From Methylobacterium sp. W2 (GTDB lineage: Bacteria > Pseudomonadota > Alphaproteobacteria > Rhizobiales > Beijerinckiaceae): 64,000 bases of DNA. The stretch spans positions 56,347-120,346 of the forward strand of contig NZ_VMOA01000014.1 in the NCBI RefSeq assembly GCF_020662345.1, in the 5' to 3' direction. The notes beneath the pieces were generated by a model. The model was not told the origin of the DNA. It did no database searches and worked only from the letters and a program-made list of their open reading frames with translations. Positions 15,322-23,791 of the stretch are shown here, piece after piece (positions within the stretch are counted from its first letter, which is position 1; the number at the start of each line of letters is the position of its first letter). The translations under genes and the position numbers were made by a program.

Positions 15322-17772
15322 CTACCAGAAGATGCGCATTCCGCCATAGGCCGCGATCGGCGCGCCGGGGGCCAGGCTCCGGTTGGAGCTGGCATTGGGC
15401 AGCGCCAGGATCGGAACCTCGCCGACCGGCGAGAAGGTGCCGAAGGTGGCGTATTTCGCGTTCAGCGCATTCTCCACATAGCCGTAGACCTCGATATTCT
15501 CGTTCACCCGGTAGCTCGTGTTGAACCCGATGACCGCGTAGTTGCCGGTGGTCTTGTTGAGGTTCGATTCGTCGCCCACGAGGAACTTGCCGGTGGCGAC
15601 ACGGCCGAGGACGCCGACCCGCCATTCCGGCGTGACGTTGTACTGCACGCCGACCTTGACCTGATGCGGCGCGACGCCGGGGAGCTTGTCGCCGCGTCTC
15701 ACGAAGATCTGGTTGGCTTCCGAGTTGTCCGGCTGGGCCGGGTTCGGCGTGGCGAACGGGTTGCCGCCGGAGGCCAGGGTCAGCGGCGACTGGAAGGTGG
15801 CATCGACGAAGGCGTAGTCGATGAAGGCGTTCCAGACCGGGGTGGTGATGGCGAGGCTCGCCTCGACGCCCTGGCGGCGGGTGGAGCCGACATTCTGGAA
15901 ATAGGCCCGGCCGATGGTGATGTCGGAGGGCACGAAGGTGATGTCATCCTCGTTGCGGGCCCGGAACACGCCGGCCTTCCAGCTGAGCACCCCGAGTTCG
16001 ATCGGCGAAGGCAGCTTGCCGCGGAAACCCGCCTCCACCGTGCGGGAAATGACCTGCTTCAACGGCGGATCGCCGACGAAGAAGTTGGTGAGCGAGCACG
16101 GGGCGAGGGGATCGGCGCAGGAGAGCTCGGCCGGGGTGGGCGCACGGTTCGCCTCGACATAGCCGCCATAGACGGTGAGGAGGTCGGGCACGATCTTGTA
16201 GGTCGCGCCGACGCCCGGATTGAACCGCTGGAAGTAGTGGTTGCCGTTCAACGCCGTGCCGAGCTGATCCTCCAGCACGATCTTGGCCATGTTGAACCGG
16301 CCCTGCAGCGTCAGGGTCAGGCGGTCGGTCAGATCGGTGTTGTTCTGCAGGTAGATGCCGCCGTAATCGTTGCTCGACTTCACGCTCACCGGCGTGATCG
16401 AGTTGTCGTCGCTGCGCACCACGATGCCGGGGCCGAAGAAGCCGCGGTCGAAGGTCAGGCCGCCCACGGCGTTGTCGGCGGTGAAGGCCGTGCGGCCGCC
16501 GTCGTAGGAGCCGCCGAGGACGAAGCGGTTCGGCAGCCCGAACAGCGTCTCGCGCACGTTGGTCTGGACCGAGACGCCGAAATTCTCGGTGTTGGTCCGG
16601 GTCGAGTTGAGGAAGGCGTAGGGGCCGCCCTCGTCGAACCGCTCCGCGAAGGCCGGAAGCCGGGCGAAGTTCGCCGTCCTGACGCTGTTGGCCTGGACGC
16701 GCCGGTTCATCCGGTCGCGCAGGAAGAACTGCTCTTCGTTGGCGCCTTCCGAGCAGAGGAACCGCTCGTTCTCCTCGCAACGCTCCACTTCGGCGGCGTC
16801 GCCGTTGGCGGTGTTCTGCTCGAACCGGCCGTAATAGGCGTTGCCCTGGATCGTCACGGTGGGGGTGATGTCGTAGGTGCCCGACAGCCCAATGCGGCCG
16901 AATGCGTTCAGCGTCTTGTCGGGATAGGTGAAGACCTCGTTGCGCTTGAAGTCCAGCAGATCGACGGGCAGGGTCCCGTTGCCGGTCAGGCTGTTGATCG
17001 CGCCCATGAAGTTGAGGTGGAACTCACCCTTCTCCGCCTGCACGCCGAGATCGCCGTAGAACTGGCGCAGACGCGAGGGCGAGTGCTGGCGCCATCCGTT
17101 CTCGGAGAGGGCCGTGCCGGCGACGTAGAGGCCGACATTGTCCGAGCGCTGGCCATGCTGGAACGAGCCGCCGAAGCGCCCGAACGAGCCGCCCGAGAGG
17201 TTCAGCTCGGTGCCCTGATAGGTGAAGCCGTTCTTGAGCTGAACGCTGAGCGCGCCGCCGAGGGCGTTGAGGCCGTAGGCCGGGTTCGAGCCTTCGAGCT
17301 CGATGCGGTCGACGGCGATGTCGGGGATGAGATCCCACTGCACCGTGTCGCCGAAGGAGGTGTTGAAGCGGTTGCCGTTGACGTAGACGGCCACACCCTG
17401 GGGGCTTCCGCCCAGGGGCGAGGCTTCGAAGCCGCGATAGGTGATGGTCGGCTGGAAGGGGTTGCCCTGCGCGTTGTTGATGCTGATCGAGCCGATCCGC
17501 TCGTCGAGGGCGCGTAGCACGCTCGGGGTGCCGACCCGGTTCACATCCGCCGAGGTCAGGACGCTGGTGTTCTGGGGAAGCTTGTCACGGTCCTGGCCGA
17601 GGAGGACGCCCTGGGCGTTGCGCAGGGTGGGCGTCGGCGTGGTGGCGACCACGTCGAGTTCCTGCAGCGTCACGGCCTGCTGGCCGCCGACGACCGTCGT
17701 CTGCGCGTAAGCGACGCCCGGCAGCAGCGCTACCGAAACGAGGAGGCTGCTCCGCAGCGTCCGCTTCTTCAT
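15322..17772 (-). CDS. lutH: TonB-dependent outer-membrane receptor, lanthanide uptake (LutH)
   Basis: An 816-residue TonB-dependent receptor. It has a signal peptide (MKKRTLRSSLLVSVALLPGVAYA), a TonB-box-like LQELDVVAT at about residues 36-44, a plug domain (TSADVNRVGTPSVLRAL, GDTVQWDLIPDIAVDRIELEGSNPAYGLNALGG) and a beta-barrel ending in an aromatic strand (MRIFW). In Methylobacterium extorquens the receptor next to the lutA-G genes imports the lanthanide-chelator complex, and the same gene order is seen here. It is separated from lutG by about 370 bp that hold a terminator for the lutA-G run and probably its own promoter. The chelator substrate is inferred from context, not from the sequence. 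Confidence 0.92.
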   Translation of the reverse strand: MKKRTLRSSLLVSVALLPGVAYAQTTVVGGQQAVTLQELDVVATTPTPTLRNAQGVLLGQDRDKLPQNTSVLTSADVNRVGTPSVLRALDERIGSISINNAQGNPFQPTITYRGFEASPLGGSPQGVAVYVNGNRFNTSFGDTVQWDLIPDIAVDRIELEGSNPAYGLNALGGALSVQLKNGFTYQGTELNLSGGSFGRFGGSFQHGQRSDNVGLYVAGTALSENGWRQHSPSRLRQFYGDLGVQAEKGEFHLNFMGAINSLTGNGTLPVDLLDFKRNEVFTYPDKTLNAFGRIGLSGTYDITPTVTIQGNAYYGRFEQNTANGDAAEVERCEENERFLCSEGANEEQFFLRDRMNRRVQANSVRTANFARLPAFAERFDEGGPYAFLNSTRTNTENFGVSVQTNVRETLFGLPNRFVLGGSYDGGRTAFTADNAVGGLTFDRGFFGPGIVVRSDDNSITPVSVKSSNDYGGIYLQNNTDLTDRLTLTLQGRFNMAKIVLEDQLGTALNGNHYFQRFNPGVGATYKIVPDLLTVYGGYVEANRAPTPAELSCADPLAPCSLTNFFVGDPPLKQVISRTVEAGFRGKLPSPIELGVLSWKAGVFRARNEDDITFVPSDITIGRAYFQNVGSTRRQGVEASLAITTPVWNAFIDYAFVDATFQSPLTLASGGNPFATPNPAQPDNSEANQIFVRRGDKLPGVAPHQVKVGVQYNVTPEWRVGVLGRVATGKFLVGDESNLNKTTGNYAVIGFNTSYRVNENIEVYGYVENALNAKYATFGTFSPVGEVPILALPNASSNRSLAPGAPIAAYGGMRIFW

Positions 17773-18081
17773 GTCCCGAGACCCTTCGATTCAAAATGGC
17801 GTGGCCGGTTTGTCCCGGCTCGTTGCCGAATGTTGCGGGGCGTATCGGGCTTGGACAATGCGGTCGCGGGGAGATTCGACGATTCTAATAAGGACACCCC
17901 AGAGATGGCGTCCGCGCGTGATCTCCGGGCAACACGATTTGCCAGAGAATACAAAGACTTCGGGATTAATAGGAACAGAATTCGGGACGATTAGGCAATC
18001 GAGGCGACCGGAATGTTTTCCACGGATCGGGGATGGGAAAAGCCGGTTCGGACGTGGTGGACGTTCACGAAGGTCGAGCGA

Positions 18082-18097
18082 ATCGAACGCGTTCGAT
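18082..18097. promoter_or_regulatory. Perfect 16-bp palindrome upstream of lutH (candidate operator)
   Basis: The sequence atcgaacgcgttcgat is a perfect palindrome about 310 bp upstream of the lutH start and just outside the lutA-G terminator. Its length and symmetry fit a dimeric regulator site, but distance from the gene and lack of a recognised partner keep this tentative. Confidence 0.35.
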
Positions 18098-18120
18098 CCT
18101 GCGGGTCCGAGGCAAGTAAA

Positions 18121-18147
18121 AGGCCCGCCGGAGGGTCCGGCGGGCCT
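18121..18147 (-). terminator. Terminator of the lutA-G transcript
   Basis: Twelve-base-pair stem (aggcccgccgga / tccggcgggcct) with a GGG loop. Read on the minus strand it is followed directly by TTTTAC, a classic intrinsic terminator, placed 44 bp past the lutG stop. It separates lutG from lutH. Confidence 0.88.
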
Positions 18148-18190
18148 GTAGAAGATACTTCCTTGGCGAAAGCCCGATGGAGACGTCGGC

Positions 18191-18817
18191 TCAGAGGCGA
18201 GCCTGGATCTTGCGGGCGACTTCGCCGAGACGCTGCTCCAGCAGGGTGGGCACTTCGCAGACATAGGTCAGGGACTGGCTGCGCTCCTGGAAGATGCGTC
18301 GGTCCCAGGCGAACTTCGTCTCGAGTTCGGAGGCCTCCTTGGGCATCTCACGGGCGTCGTTGGCGCTGGGGCCGTCCTTCACCGAACTGATCTGATCGGC
18401 CTCCTGGCGGATGCGCTCGGCCATCCGCCGCTGCCCCTGCGCGTAGCGCGTGATCCCCCCGATCACCCGGTTGCGCTCGTTGTTCACCACTTCGAACACG
18501 CCGGCGAAGACGCGGGTCAGGCGCTTGGCCTTCTCGTCGCCGGCCTTGGCGACGAAGTCGTCGAGAAGGGGGTCGACCTCACTGAGCTCGGTGCGGCGCG
18601 AGGCGATCTTCTGGGCGAGCGAGGCCGCCTCGTAATCGTCGCCCCACGGGCCGGCGGCCTCCAGATCCGGCCCGGTCCAGACCGTGCCCGGGCTCAAGGT
18701 GGAGACCTTGCGCTGGACGCAGGGCCAGTCCGGGTCGGCCTTGGGCTGGGCGAGGGCCGGCCCGCAGAGGAGGCTGCCGGCCGCCATGGCCAGGAAGAGT
18801 GTCCGCGAAAAGATCAT
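18191..18817 (-). CDS. lutG: Exported protein of the lanthanide locus (LutG-like)
   Basis: A 208-residue secreted protein: signal peptide MIFSRTLFLAMAAGSLLCGPALA-Q, then a mostly helical mature domain starting DPDWPCVQRKVSTLSPGTVW. It carries a Cys near each end of the mature domain (about residues 33 and 187), likely a disulfide, and no metal-binding signature I can name. The ATG overlaps the lutF stop (ATGA at 18817-18814), so it is translationally coupled to the permease. In M. extorquens the gene in this position is called lutG and encodes an exported protein of unknown function. It is the last gene before a terminator. Assignment is by synteny and general character. Confidence 0.75.
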   Translation of the reverse strand: MIFSRTLFLAMAAGSLLCGPALAQPKADPDWPCVQRKVSTLSPGTVWTGPDLEAAGPWGDDYEAASLAQKIASRRTELSEVDPLLDDFVAKAGDEKAKRLTRVFAGVFEVVNNERNRVIGGITRYAQGQRRMAERIRQEADQISSVKDGPSANDAREMPKEASELETKFAWDRRIFQERSQSLTYVCEVPTLLEQRLGEVARKIQARL

Positions 18818-19698
18818 GCATTGTCTCCGGCCGGTCCGCCGCGCCGGGCCATGATGCCGCGACCGGGATCGTAGGCGATGACGGCGAGGGTGAAGAAGGC
18901 GATGGTGGTGCCCACGACGACGGCGCAGGCGATCGGTTCGAACTGCCCGTAGAGGGCGAAGCGCACGAGTTGGACGGCATGGCTGAACGGATTGGCCATG
19001 CAGATCATGTAGAGCGTCTCGCTCGACTCGCGGATGCGCCAGAGCGGGTAGAGGGCCGACGAGGCAAAGAACATCGGGAAGATCACGAAGTTCATCACGC
19101 TGGCGAAATTCTCGAGCTGCTTGACCATCGAGGACAGGAGCAGGCCGATGGCGCCGAGCATCAGCCCCGAGGCGATGAAGGCCGGCAGCGCCGCGATATA
19201 GCCGATGGCCGGGATGTCGAGCTCCCAGAACCAGGCTATGGCGAGGAACGCGTAGGCCTGCACCACCGAGACGGTGACGCCGGCGATCAGCTTGGCCAGC
19301 AGCAGCAGCCAGCGCGGATACGGGCTCGTGAGCAGCACCTTCATCGAGCCGACCTCGCGGTCGTAGACCATGGAAAGCGAGGATTGCATGCCGTTGAACA
19401 GCTGGATCATCACCGCCAGCCCCGGCACCACGTAGACCTCGTAGAGGACATAGGTCTGGTAGGGCGGCTCGATCGAGACCCCGAGCGTGTTGCGAAAGCC
19501 CGCCGCGAAGATGAACAGCCAGACCAGCGGCCGCACCAGGGCGGAGAAGAACCGCTCCTTCTGGTTGAAGAACCGCAGCAATTCGCGGCGCACGATGCCG
19601 CCGAGGCAGATGAGGTAACCGACCGCGTCGAGGCGGCCGAGATGGGGCACGGGTTTTTCGGCCAAGACCGGTGCGGCGGTGGCGACGGTCTTCGTCAT
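18814..19698 (-). CDS. lutF: ABC-2 type transporter permease (LutF)
   Basis: A 294-residue inner-membrane permease with about six TM segments. Family features visible are RRELLRFFNQKERFFSALVRPLVWLFIFAAGF near the N-terminus, the EVYVVPGLAVMIQLFNGMQSSLSMVYDREVGSMKVLLTSP block typical of ABC-2 permeases, and the FPMFFASSALYPLWRI segment. I placed the start at the ATG at 19698 (MTKTVATA); upstream in frame is the intergenic repeat. It works with the ATPase LutE (upstream) and the binding protein LutA. In M. extorquens this transporter moves lanthanide into the cytoplasm. The pairing of a branched-chain-type binding protein with an ABC-2 permease is odd but known for this 'PQQ-associated' transporter type. 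Confidence 0.9.
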   Translation of the reverse strand: MTKTVATAAPVLAEKPVPHLGRLDAVGYLICLGGIVRRELLRFFNQKERFFSALVRPLVWLFIFAAGFRNTLGVSIEPPYQTYVLYEVYVVPGLAVMIQLFNGMQSSLSMVYDREVGSMKVLLTSPYPRWLLLLAKLIAGVTVSVVQAYAFLAIAWFWELDIPAIGYIAALPAFIASGLMLGAIGLLLSSMVKQLENFASVMNFVIFPMFFASSALYPLWRIRESSETLYMICMANPFSHAVQLVRFALYGQFEPIACAVVVGTTIAFFTLAVIAYDPGRGIMARRGGPAGDNA

Positions 19699-19732
19699 GA
19701 CGGTAACCGCTCGTTCGACCTGATCGCGAACA

Positions 19733-19866
19733 ACCCTCCCCCCTCTGCGGGGGAGGGTGCCTGCGGAGCAGGCGGGAGGGGGAACGACCTCTCCGGACGC
19801 GGCGCTCCCCTCTCCCGACCCACTTCGTGGGCCACCCTCCCCCGTAGAGGGGGGAGGGAGGAGGCG
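19733..19866. repeat. GC-rich palindromic intergenic repeat
   Basis: About 130 bp between lutE and lutF, made of nested inverted repeats: ccctcccccctctgcgggggaggg at the left, a gcctgcggagcaggc hairpin, cccacttcgtggg in the middle and accctcccccgtagaggggggaggg at the right. The ends resemble the other ctccccg/cggggag palindromes in this window but the interior differs. It interrupts the otherwise overlapping lut operon, so it probably sits inside the transcript as folded RNA. Confidence 0.75.
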
Positions 19867-19906
19867 CGATGACCGGATGAAGCTGGTGTCACACCGATGC
19901 GAGGCA

Positions 19907-20662
19907 TCATGCGGCCTGCCTCGGCGGTTCGGCGACCAAACGCCGGAAGGCGGCCTCCAGCGTCTCGTCGGCATGCGCGATGGACGCGGCCGTCCCGCGC
20001 GCGACGATGCGGCCCTTGTGAAGGACGACCGCATCGTCGGCCCCGTCGATCTCCTCGAAGATGTGGGTCGCCCACAGGACCGACAGCCCCTCCTCCCGCA
20101 CCAGGGCGCGGACGATGGCGACGATGTCGGCGCGGGATTCGAGATCGAGGCCGACGGTGGGCTCGTCGAGCAGCAGGAGCTTGGGCTCATGCACCAGGGA
20201 GCGGGCGATCTCGATCCGCCGCGACTGTCCGCCGGAGAGGGTCCGCACCTTGTCGTCGCGCCGGTCGCTCAAGCCCACCCGGGCGAGCAACGCCGCGATG
20301 CGGGCCTTCGCGGCCCGGCGCGCGATGCCGTGCAGGCTGGCATGGTAGAGGAGGTTCTGTTCGACGGTGAGGTCGGTGTCGAGGGTGCGGGCCTGGAACA
20401 CCACGCCGAGGCGGGCGAGCGCCCGGGACGGCTCGCGGTCGAGGCCGTGGCCGAAGATCGAGACCCGCCCGTCCTGGTTGGCATAGAGCCGGGTGATCAC
20501 CGAGAACAGGGTGGTCTTGCCGGCTCCGTTGGGGCCGAGCAGGGCCATGAAGCGCCCCCGCTCCACCCGGATCGAGACGTCGGACAGGGCCGCGCGCGCG
20601 CCGAAGCGATGGCTCACGCCGGCCACGTCGAGGGCCGCGCTCTCCCCTGCCCCGTCGGTCAC
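19907..20662 (-). CDS. lutE: ABC transporter ATP-binding protein (LutE)
   Basis: About 251 residues with all ABC ATPase motifs: Walker [15 protein letters not shown]-loop GVVFQARTLD, signature LSGGQSRRIEIARS, Walker B LLLLDEPTVGLD, and H-loop ATHIFEE. The GTG start at 20662 overlaps the lutD stop (GTGA), indicating translational coupling; the frame extends further upstream but into lutD. It energises LutF. The ARTLDTDLTVEQNLLYHASLHGI segment is typical of the DrrA-like/ABC-2 exporter ATPase branch. In M. extorquens, loss of the LutAEF transporter blocks lanthanide-dependent growth and cytoplasmic accumulation. The mapping to this gene is by order and motif. Confidence 0.92.
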   Translation of the reverse strand: MTDGAGESAALDVAGVSHRFGARAALSDVSIRVERGRFMALLGPNGAGKTTLFSVITRLYANQDGRVSIFGHGLDREPSRALARLGVVFQARTLDTDLTVEQNLLYHASLHGIARRAAKARIAALLARVGLSDRRDDKVRTLSGGQSRRIEIARSLVHEPKLLLLDEPTVGLDLESRADIVAIVRALVREEGLSVLWATHIFEEIDGADDAVVLHKGRIVARGTAASIAHADETLEAAFRRLVAEPPRQAA

Positions 20663-20901
20663 GGCTTCATCGCCCGCTTGGCGTCGCCGACCGCGTCGAG
20701 GCATTCGTCGAACTCGCCCTCGCCCTGCTCGCGCTCGGCCACGCGCAGGGCCTTCTTCAGCTTCGGCGCCGCCGCCTCGGACGGCCCCTTGGCGAGGGCG
20801 TCTTTGATCATGGCGATGCCCTCGGCACAGGCGGCCTTGTCGTCGGCGAGCGCCGGGCCGGCGGTGAGGAGGAGGACGAAGGTCGGGATGAGGAGACGCA
20901 T
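20659..20901 (-). CDS. lutD: Small exported protein LutD (LanD-type lanthanide-binding protein)
   Basis: An 80-residue protein with a signal peptide ending ALA-DD, leaving a mature protein of about 60 residues that looks like a two-helix hairpin. Cys25 in the first helix (ACAEGIAMIKDAL) and Cys67 in the second (EGEFDECLDAVGDAKRAM) could form a disulfide. The second helix is rich in Glu/Asp, which could supply hard-metal ligands. The protein at the equivalent locus of M. extorquens, described as LanD, is a small periplasmic lanthanide-binding protein that dimerises on metal. The start follows lutC by 14 bp and the stop overlaps the lutE start. A longer relative is encoded beyond lutH in this window. 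Confidence 0.8.
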   Translation of the reverse strand: MRLLIPTFVLLLTAGPALADDKAACAEGIAMIKDALAKGPSEAAAPKLKKALRVAEREQGEGEFDECLDAVGDAKRAMKP

Positions 20902-20915
20902 GCGGAGGCCCTGCC

Positions 20916-21341
20916 TTACTTGACGATGAACTTGCCGGTCATGCCCTTGGATTCGAGCCCATGGATCGACCAGGGGTATTCGCCCGGCTTGATCGTGACG
21001 AACTCGATGGCGATCTCGCCCGGATCATCGAATTCGAGGTGGTCCGGCGGGCCGCTGCCGTGGATCTCGAGATGCTGGATCACGATCTGGTTGAACCAGA
21101 TGTTGCGGAAGAACTCGGTGGCATAGAACTTATATTCCTGCCGGCCCTTGGCGACGATGCGCAGGCGATAGGCCTTGCCGGATTCGAGTTCGATCTCCCG
21201 GTTCTCGACCACGAAATCGTTGCCCTCCTCGTTGCCGAGGACGAGATCAGGGAGATTCGAGCGCTTCTTGGTGAGATCGAGGGCCGAGGCTGGCCCGATG
21301 GCGAGCAGGGCCGCCAGGGCGAGGGCTATCGTCCGTTTCAT
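20916..21341 (-). CDS. lutC: Exported cupredoxin-like protein (LutC position)
   Basis: A 141-residue secreted protein with signal peptide MKRTIALALAALLAIGPASA. The mature part is beta-rich, like a single cupredoxin-fold domain (DLVLGNEEGNDFVVENREIELESGKAYRLRIVAKG; GEIAIEFVTIKPGEYPWSIHG...GMTGKFIVK). Some His and Met are present near the C-terminus, where cupredoxins place copper ligands (SIHGLESKGM), but the canonical Cys is missing, so it is probably not a type 1 copper protein. The start has a good Shine-Dalgarno (gggagga, 9 bp upstream). It sits third in the lut run. Function unknown; a periplasmic metal-handling role is inferred from context only. Confidence 0.75.
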   Translation of the reverse strand: MKRTIALALAALLAIGPASALDLTKKRSNLPDLVLGNEEGNDFVVENREIELESGKAYRLRIVAKGRQEYKFYATEFFRNIWFNQIVIQHLEIHGSGPPDHLEFDDPGEIAIEFVTIKPGEYPWSIHGLESKGMTGKFIVK

Positions 21342-21465
21342 GGTTCCGTCCTCCCGTGTCGCCGCCTTCGGCGGTCGGTGCTTCGTCGAATCCGCGGCGC
21401 GCCCGCGTCCCGCCCTCCAACCTCATCCTGAGGAACAGGGTGGGACGGTGAACACCCCGCAAGAA

Positions 21466-22452
21466 TCAATTCGGCGATACCGCCACGCCCCACGGCAGCA
21501 ATCCCACCGGGATGCTCTTGATCACCTTGTCCGCCTCCACATCCACCACCGAGACGTCGTTGGACGAGCCGTTGGTGGAGAACAGGAACTTCTGGTCCGG
21601 GGTGAAGGCGAGCTGCCAGACCCGCTGGCCCACGGGGAGATATTTCTGAACCTCGTAGGTCTTGGCGTCGATCACCGCGATGCGGTTGGCAGGACCGAGC
21701 GCCGCGAAGGCTTTGGTGCCATCCTTGGTGATGCGGATGCCCACGGGCTGGATCGCCTCGTCGTTCACACCGGGGATCTTGAAGGTGATCTTCTTGATCA
21801 CCCGCCGCGCGGCGACGTCGATGATGCTGATCGTCCCGCCGACCTCGGCCGAGACCCAGAGGAACTTGCCGTCCGAGGTGAATTCGGCAAAGCGCGGGCG
21901 CGCATCCACCAGCACGTTGTCGATCACCTGGAACGTGGTGGTGTCGATGAAATGCGCCATGTTGGTGGTCTCGGAGGTGTTCACCAGGATCTTGCCGTCC
22001 GGCGACAGGCCCATCCCCTCCGGCTCCACCCCGACTGGCACCTCGGCCAGCACCTTGTTCTTCTCGATGTCGATGACCGTGACCTGGCTGTCATCCTCGT
22101 TGGCGACGTAGAGCGGGTTGCCGCCGGGGCCGAGGATGAACTGCTCCGGATCGGGGCCGGACCGGAGAGACCGCACCACCTTGCCGGTGGCGGTGTCGAG
22201 CACGTCGATGCGGTCGTCGTCGCTGGCGCAGACGAACAGCTCCTTGCCGTCCTTGCTCGTCGTCACCCCGCGCGGGCGCCGGCCGACCTTCCAGGTGCCG
22301 GTGACGGCCATCGTCGCCGTGTCGATGACGCTGACGGAGTTGCCCTTCTCGTTGGTCACGTAGACCGTATAGGCCTGCGCGGAGACGCCCAGGGCCATCG
22401 TCGCACCGACGATGGTGGCGACGCTCACGCCTGCCTTGAAGCCGCGGCTCAT
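21466..22452 (-). CDS. lutB: Exported YVTN beta-propeller protein (LutB)
   Basis: About 328 residues: a signal peptide (MSRGFKAGVSVATIVGATMALGVSAQA), then a seven-bladed beta-propeller built of YVTN-type repeats (YTVYVTNEKGNSVSVIDTAT, LYVANEDDSQVTVIDIEKN and so on, spaced about 42 residues). This matches the 'PQQ-dependent catabolism-associated beta-propeller' family found with PQQ dehydrogenases. I prefer the ATG at 22452 because an agggag motif lies just upstream; the frame's first ATG is at 22473. In M. extorquens the second lut gene encodes an exported protein of this kind, required for lanthanide-dependent growth. Molecular role unknown; a second propeller gene lies at 28909-29838. Confidence 0.88.
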   Translation of the reverse strand: MSRGFKAGVSVATIVGATMALGVSAQAYTVYVTNEKGNSVSVIDTATMAVTGTWKVGRRPRGVTTSKDGKELFVCASDDDRIDVLDTATGKVVRSLRSGPDPEQFILGPGGNPLYVANEDDSQVTVIDIEKNKVLAEVPVGVEPEGMGLSPDGKILVNTSETTNMAHFIDTTTFQVIDNVLVDARPRFAEFTSDGKFLWVSAEVGGTISIIDVAARRVIKKITFKIPGVNDEAIQPVGIRITKDGTKAFAALGPANRIAVIDAKTYEVQKYLPVGQRVWQLAFTPDQKFLFSTNGSSNDVSVVDVEADKVIKSIPVGLLPWGVAVSPN

Positions 22453-22536
22453 TCCGTTGTCTCCCTGGGGCATCGCTTCTGTGCGCGATTGTCCGTGATT
22501 ATAGTGCAGTTTGTCCCCACGGGGAGCGCACGAGTG

Positions 22537-22565
22537 CCTGCGGAACGCAAGCGCGTTGCCGCAGG
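22537..22565. other. Hairpin between lutA and lutB
   Basis: An inverted repeat of 12 pairs with one bulged G (arms cctgcggaacgc and gcgttgccgcagg, AAGC loop) sits just after the lutA stop. There is no T-tract on the minus strand, so it is more likely an RNA-stabilising or processing hairpin than a terminator. Confidence 0.5.
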
Positions 22566-22570
22566 TCGGC

Positions 22571-23791
22571 TCAAGAAAATTTGCAGGTCGTCTCGGGAAG
22601 GTCGGTGCCGAGGGTGTCCAGCGGCGTGCGCTGGTGGGTGAAACCCTGCTCGGGCGCCACGGTCACCATGGCTTTGGGCTGCACCACGATGATCGGCTGG
22701 CGCAGCTGGTGATCCCAGGGGCGGTAGGTCAGCGAGACGCCCTTGTAGGCGGGCAGGCTGAAGGCCGGGTCGGCGAAGTAGGGTGCGAGCACGGCCGGAT
22801 CGGCGGTCTTCTTCTGCGTCGCCGCCTCCCCCACCGAGCGCACCGCCGCCCAGACCTGATAATCGAGGGGCCGCATCAGCCGGCCGGCGAGGCGCCGGAA
22901 GCGGTTCTGCGCCTGCGCCGCCCCCCAGGTCTCCAGGGTCGGGTGCCAAGTGGCGGCGATGAGCCCCTGCGTGCCTGCGACCGGCCGGGGGTCCACGGTG
23001 CGGAAGGGGACGTAGTCGCCCCAATCATTGGCCTCGTCGGCGACGATGGCGAGGTCGTAATCGACGCCGCGGGTGAAGACCATCGCCTCCGAGCGGGTCG
23101 GCGTGTCGCCCCGCGCCTTGGCGAGCGGCCCGAAGGTCCAGGGCTTCTCGGCGGTGATCTTCAGGGAGAATTTCTTCGCCGAGGTCCGGAACGCGTCGGC
23201 GTAGAGCTTGTCGTTTTCGTTGGGGCCGACGATCAGGAACATCTTGCGCCAGCGCATCAGGGTGAAGAACTGCGCCAGCGCATCGGTCTGCATCGCCCGG
23301 CTCGGGATCACGTGGAAGACGTTTTTCCGGCAATCGGCGCCGCGCAGGCGGTCGTCGGGCGCGGCGGTGTTGAAGATCGTCACCTGCTCGCCCTTGACCG
23401 CGTCGGCCACCGCCAGGACCTCGTCCGCCGGCAGGGCCAGGACGAGATAGCGGATCCCCTTGCCCACGAGCTCGCGGGCGGAATCGACGGCGCTCTTGCC
23501 CTCCGTGAGGGCGACCTCGTCGAGGGCGTAGGTGTGCTTGGTGAAGCGGCCGGTCGTGTTGTTGTCCTTGACCGCCATGCGGGCGCCGGCGACGCCCTCA
23601 TCCTCTGGCGCGGCCTCGGCATCGTAGGAGGACGGCGCGATCTCGGGCCGGTAGATCAGGCCGATATGGGTATCGCCCGTCGCAGCGTCCGCGGAGGCCG
23701 CCGGTTCCTGCGCCAATGCGAGGGACGCCGTGCCGCCGAGGCCGAGCGTGAGGACGAGGGCGGCGGATCGGGAGAGGAGCGATGCGTTCAT
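22571..23791 (-). CDS. lutA: Periplasmic substrate-binding protein of the lanthanide ABC transporter (LutA)
   Basis: A 406-residue exported protein. Signal peptide MNASLLSRSAALVLTLGLGGTASLALA, then a type I periplasmic binding fold of the branched-chain amino-acid-receptor kind (THIGLIYRPEIAPSSYDAEAAPEDEGVAGARMAVKDNN; later LVLALPADEVLAVADAVKGEQVTIFNTAAPDDRLRG). It matches the PQQ-associated ABC transporter binding-protein family. First gene of the minus-strand run lutA-B-C-D-E-F-G; the 231 bp upstream, shared with the divergent gene at 24022, should contain the operon promoter. Binding of free or complexed lanthanide is inferred from the M. extorquens locus; no metal site can be read directly from the sequence. 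Confidence 0.88.
   Translation of the reverse strand: MNASLLSRSAALVLTLGLGGTASLALAQEPAASADAATGDTHIGLIYRPEIAPSSYDAEAAPEDEGVAGARMAVKDNNTTGRFTKHTYALDEVALTEGKSAVDSARELVGKGIRYLVLALPADEVLAVADAVKGEQVTIFNTAAPDDRLRGADCRKNVFHVIPSRAMQTDALAQFFTLMRWRKMFLIVGPNENDKLYADAFRTSAKKFSLKITAEKPWTFGPLAKARGDTPTRSEAMVFTRGVDYDLAIVADEANDWGDYVPFRTVDPRPVAGTQGLIAATWHPTLETWGAAQAQNRFRRLAGRLMRPLDYQVWAAVRSVGEAATQKKTADPAVLAPYFADPAFSLPAYKGVSLTYRPWDHQLRQPIIVVQPKAMVTVAPEQGFTHQRTPLDTLGTDLPETTCKFS

Noticed and set aside
14815..17517. A 900-codon plus-strand open frame opposite lutH
   Set aside because: It lies antisense to the clear TonB receptor; its translation is Ala/Gly/Arg/Glu-rich with no domain, as expected from the high-GC mirror of a real gene.
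17773..18190. Cobalamin- or other riboswitch upstream of the TonB receptor
   Set aside because: No recognisable riboswitch core; only a terminator and one palindrome are visible.
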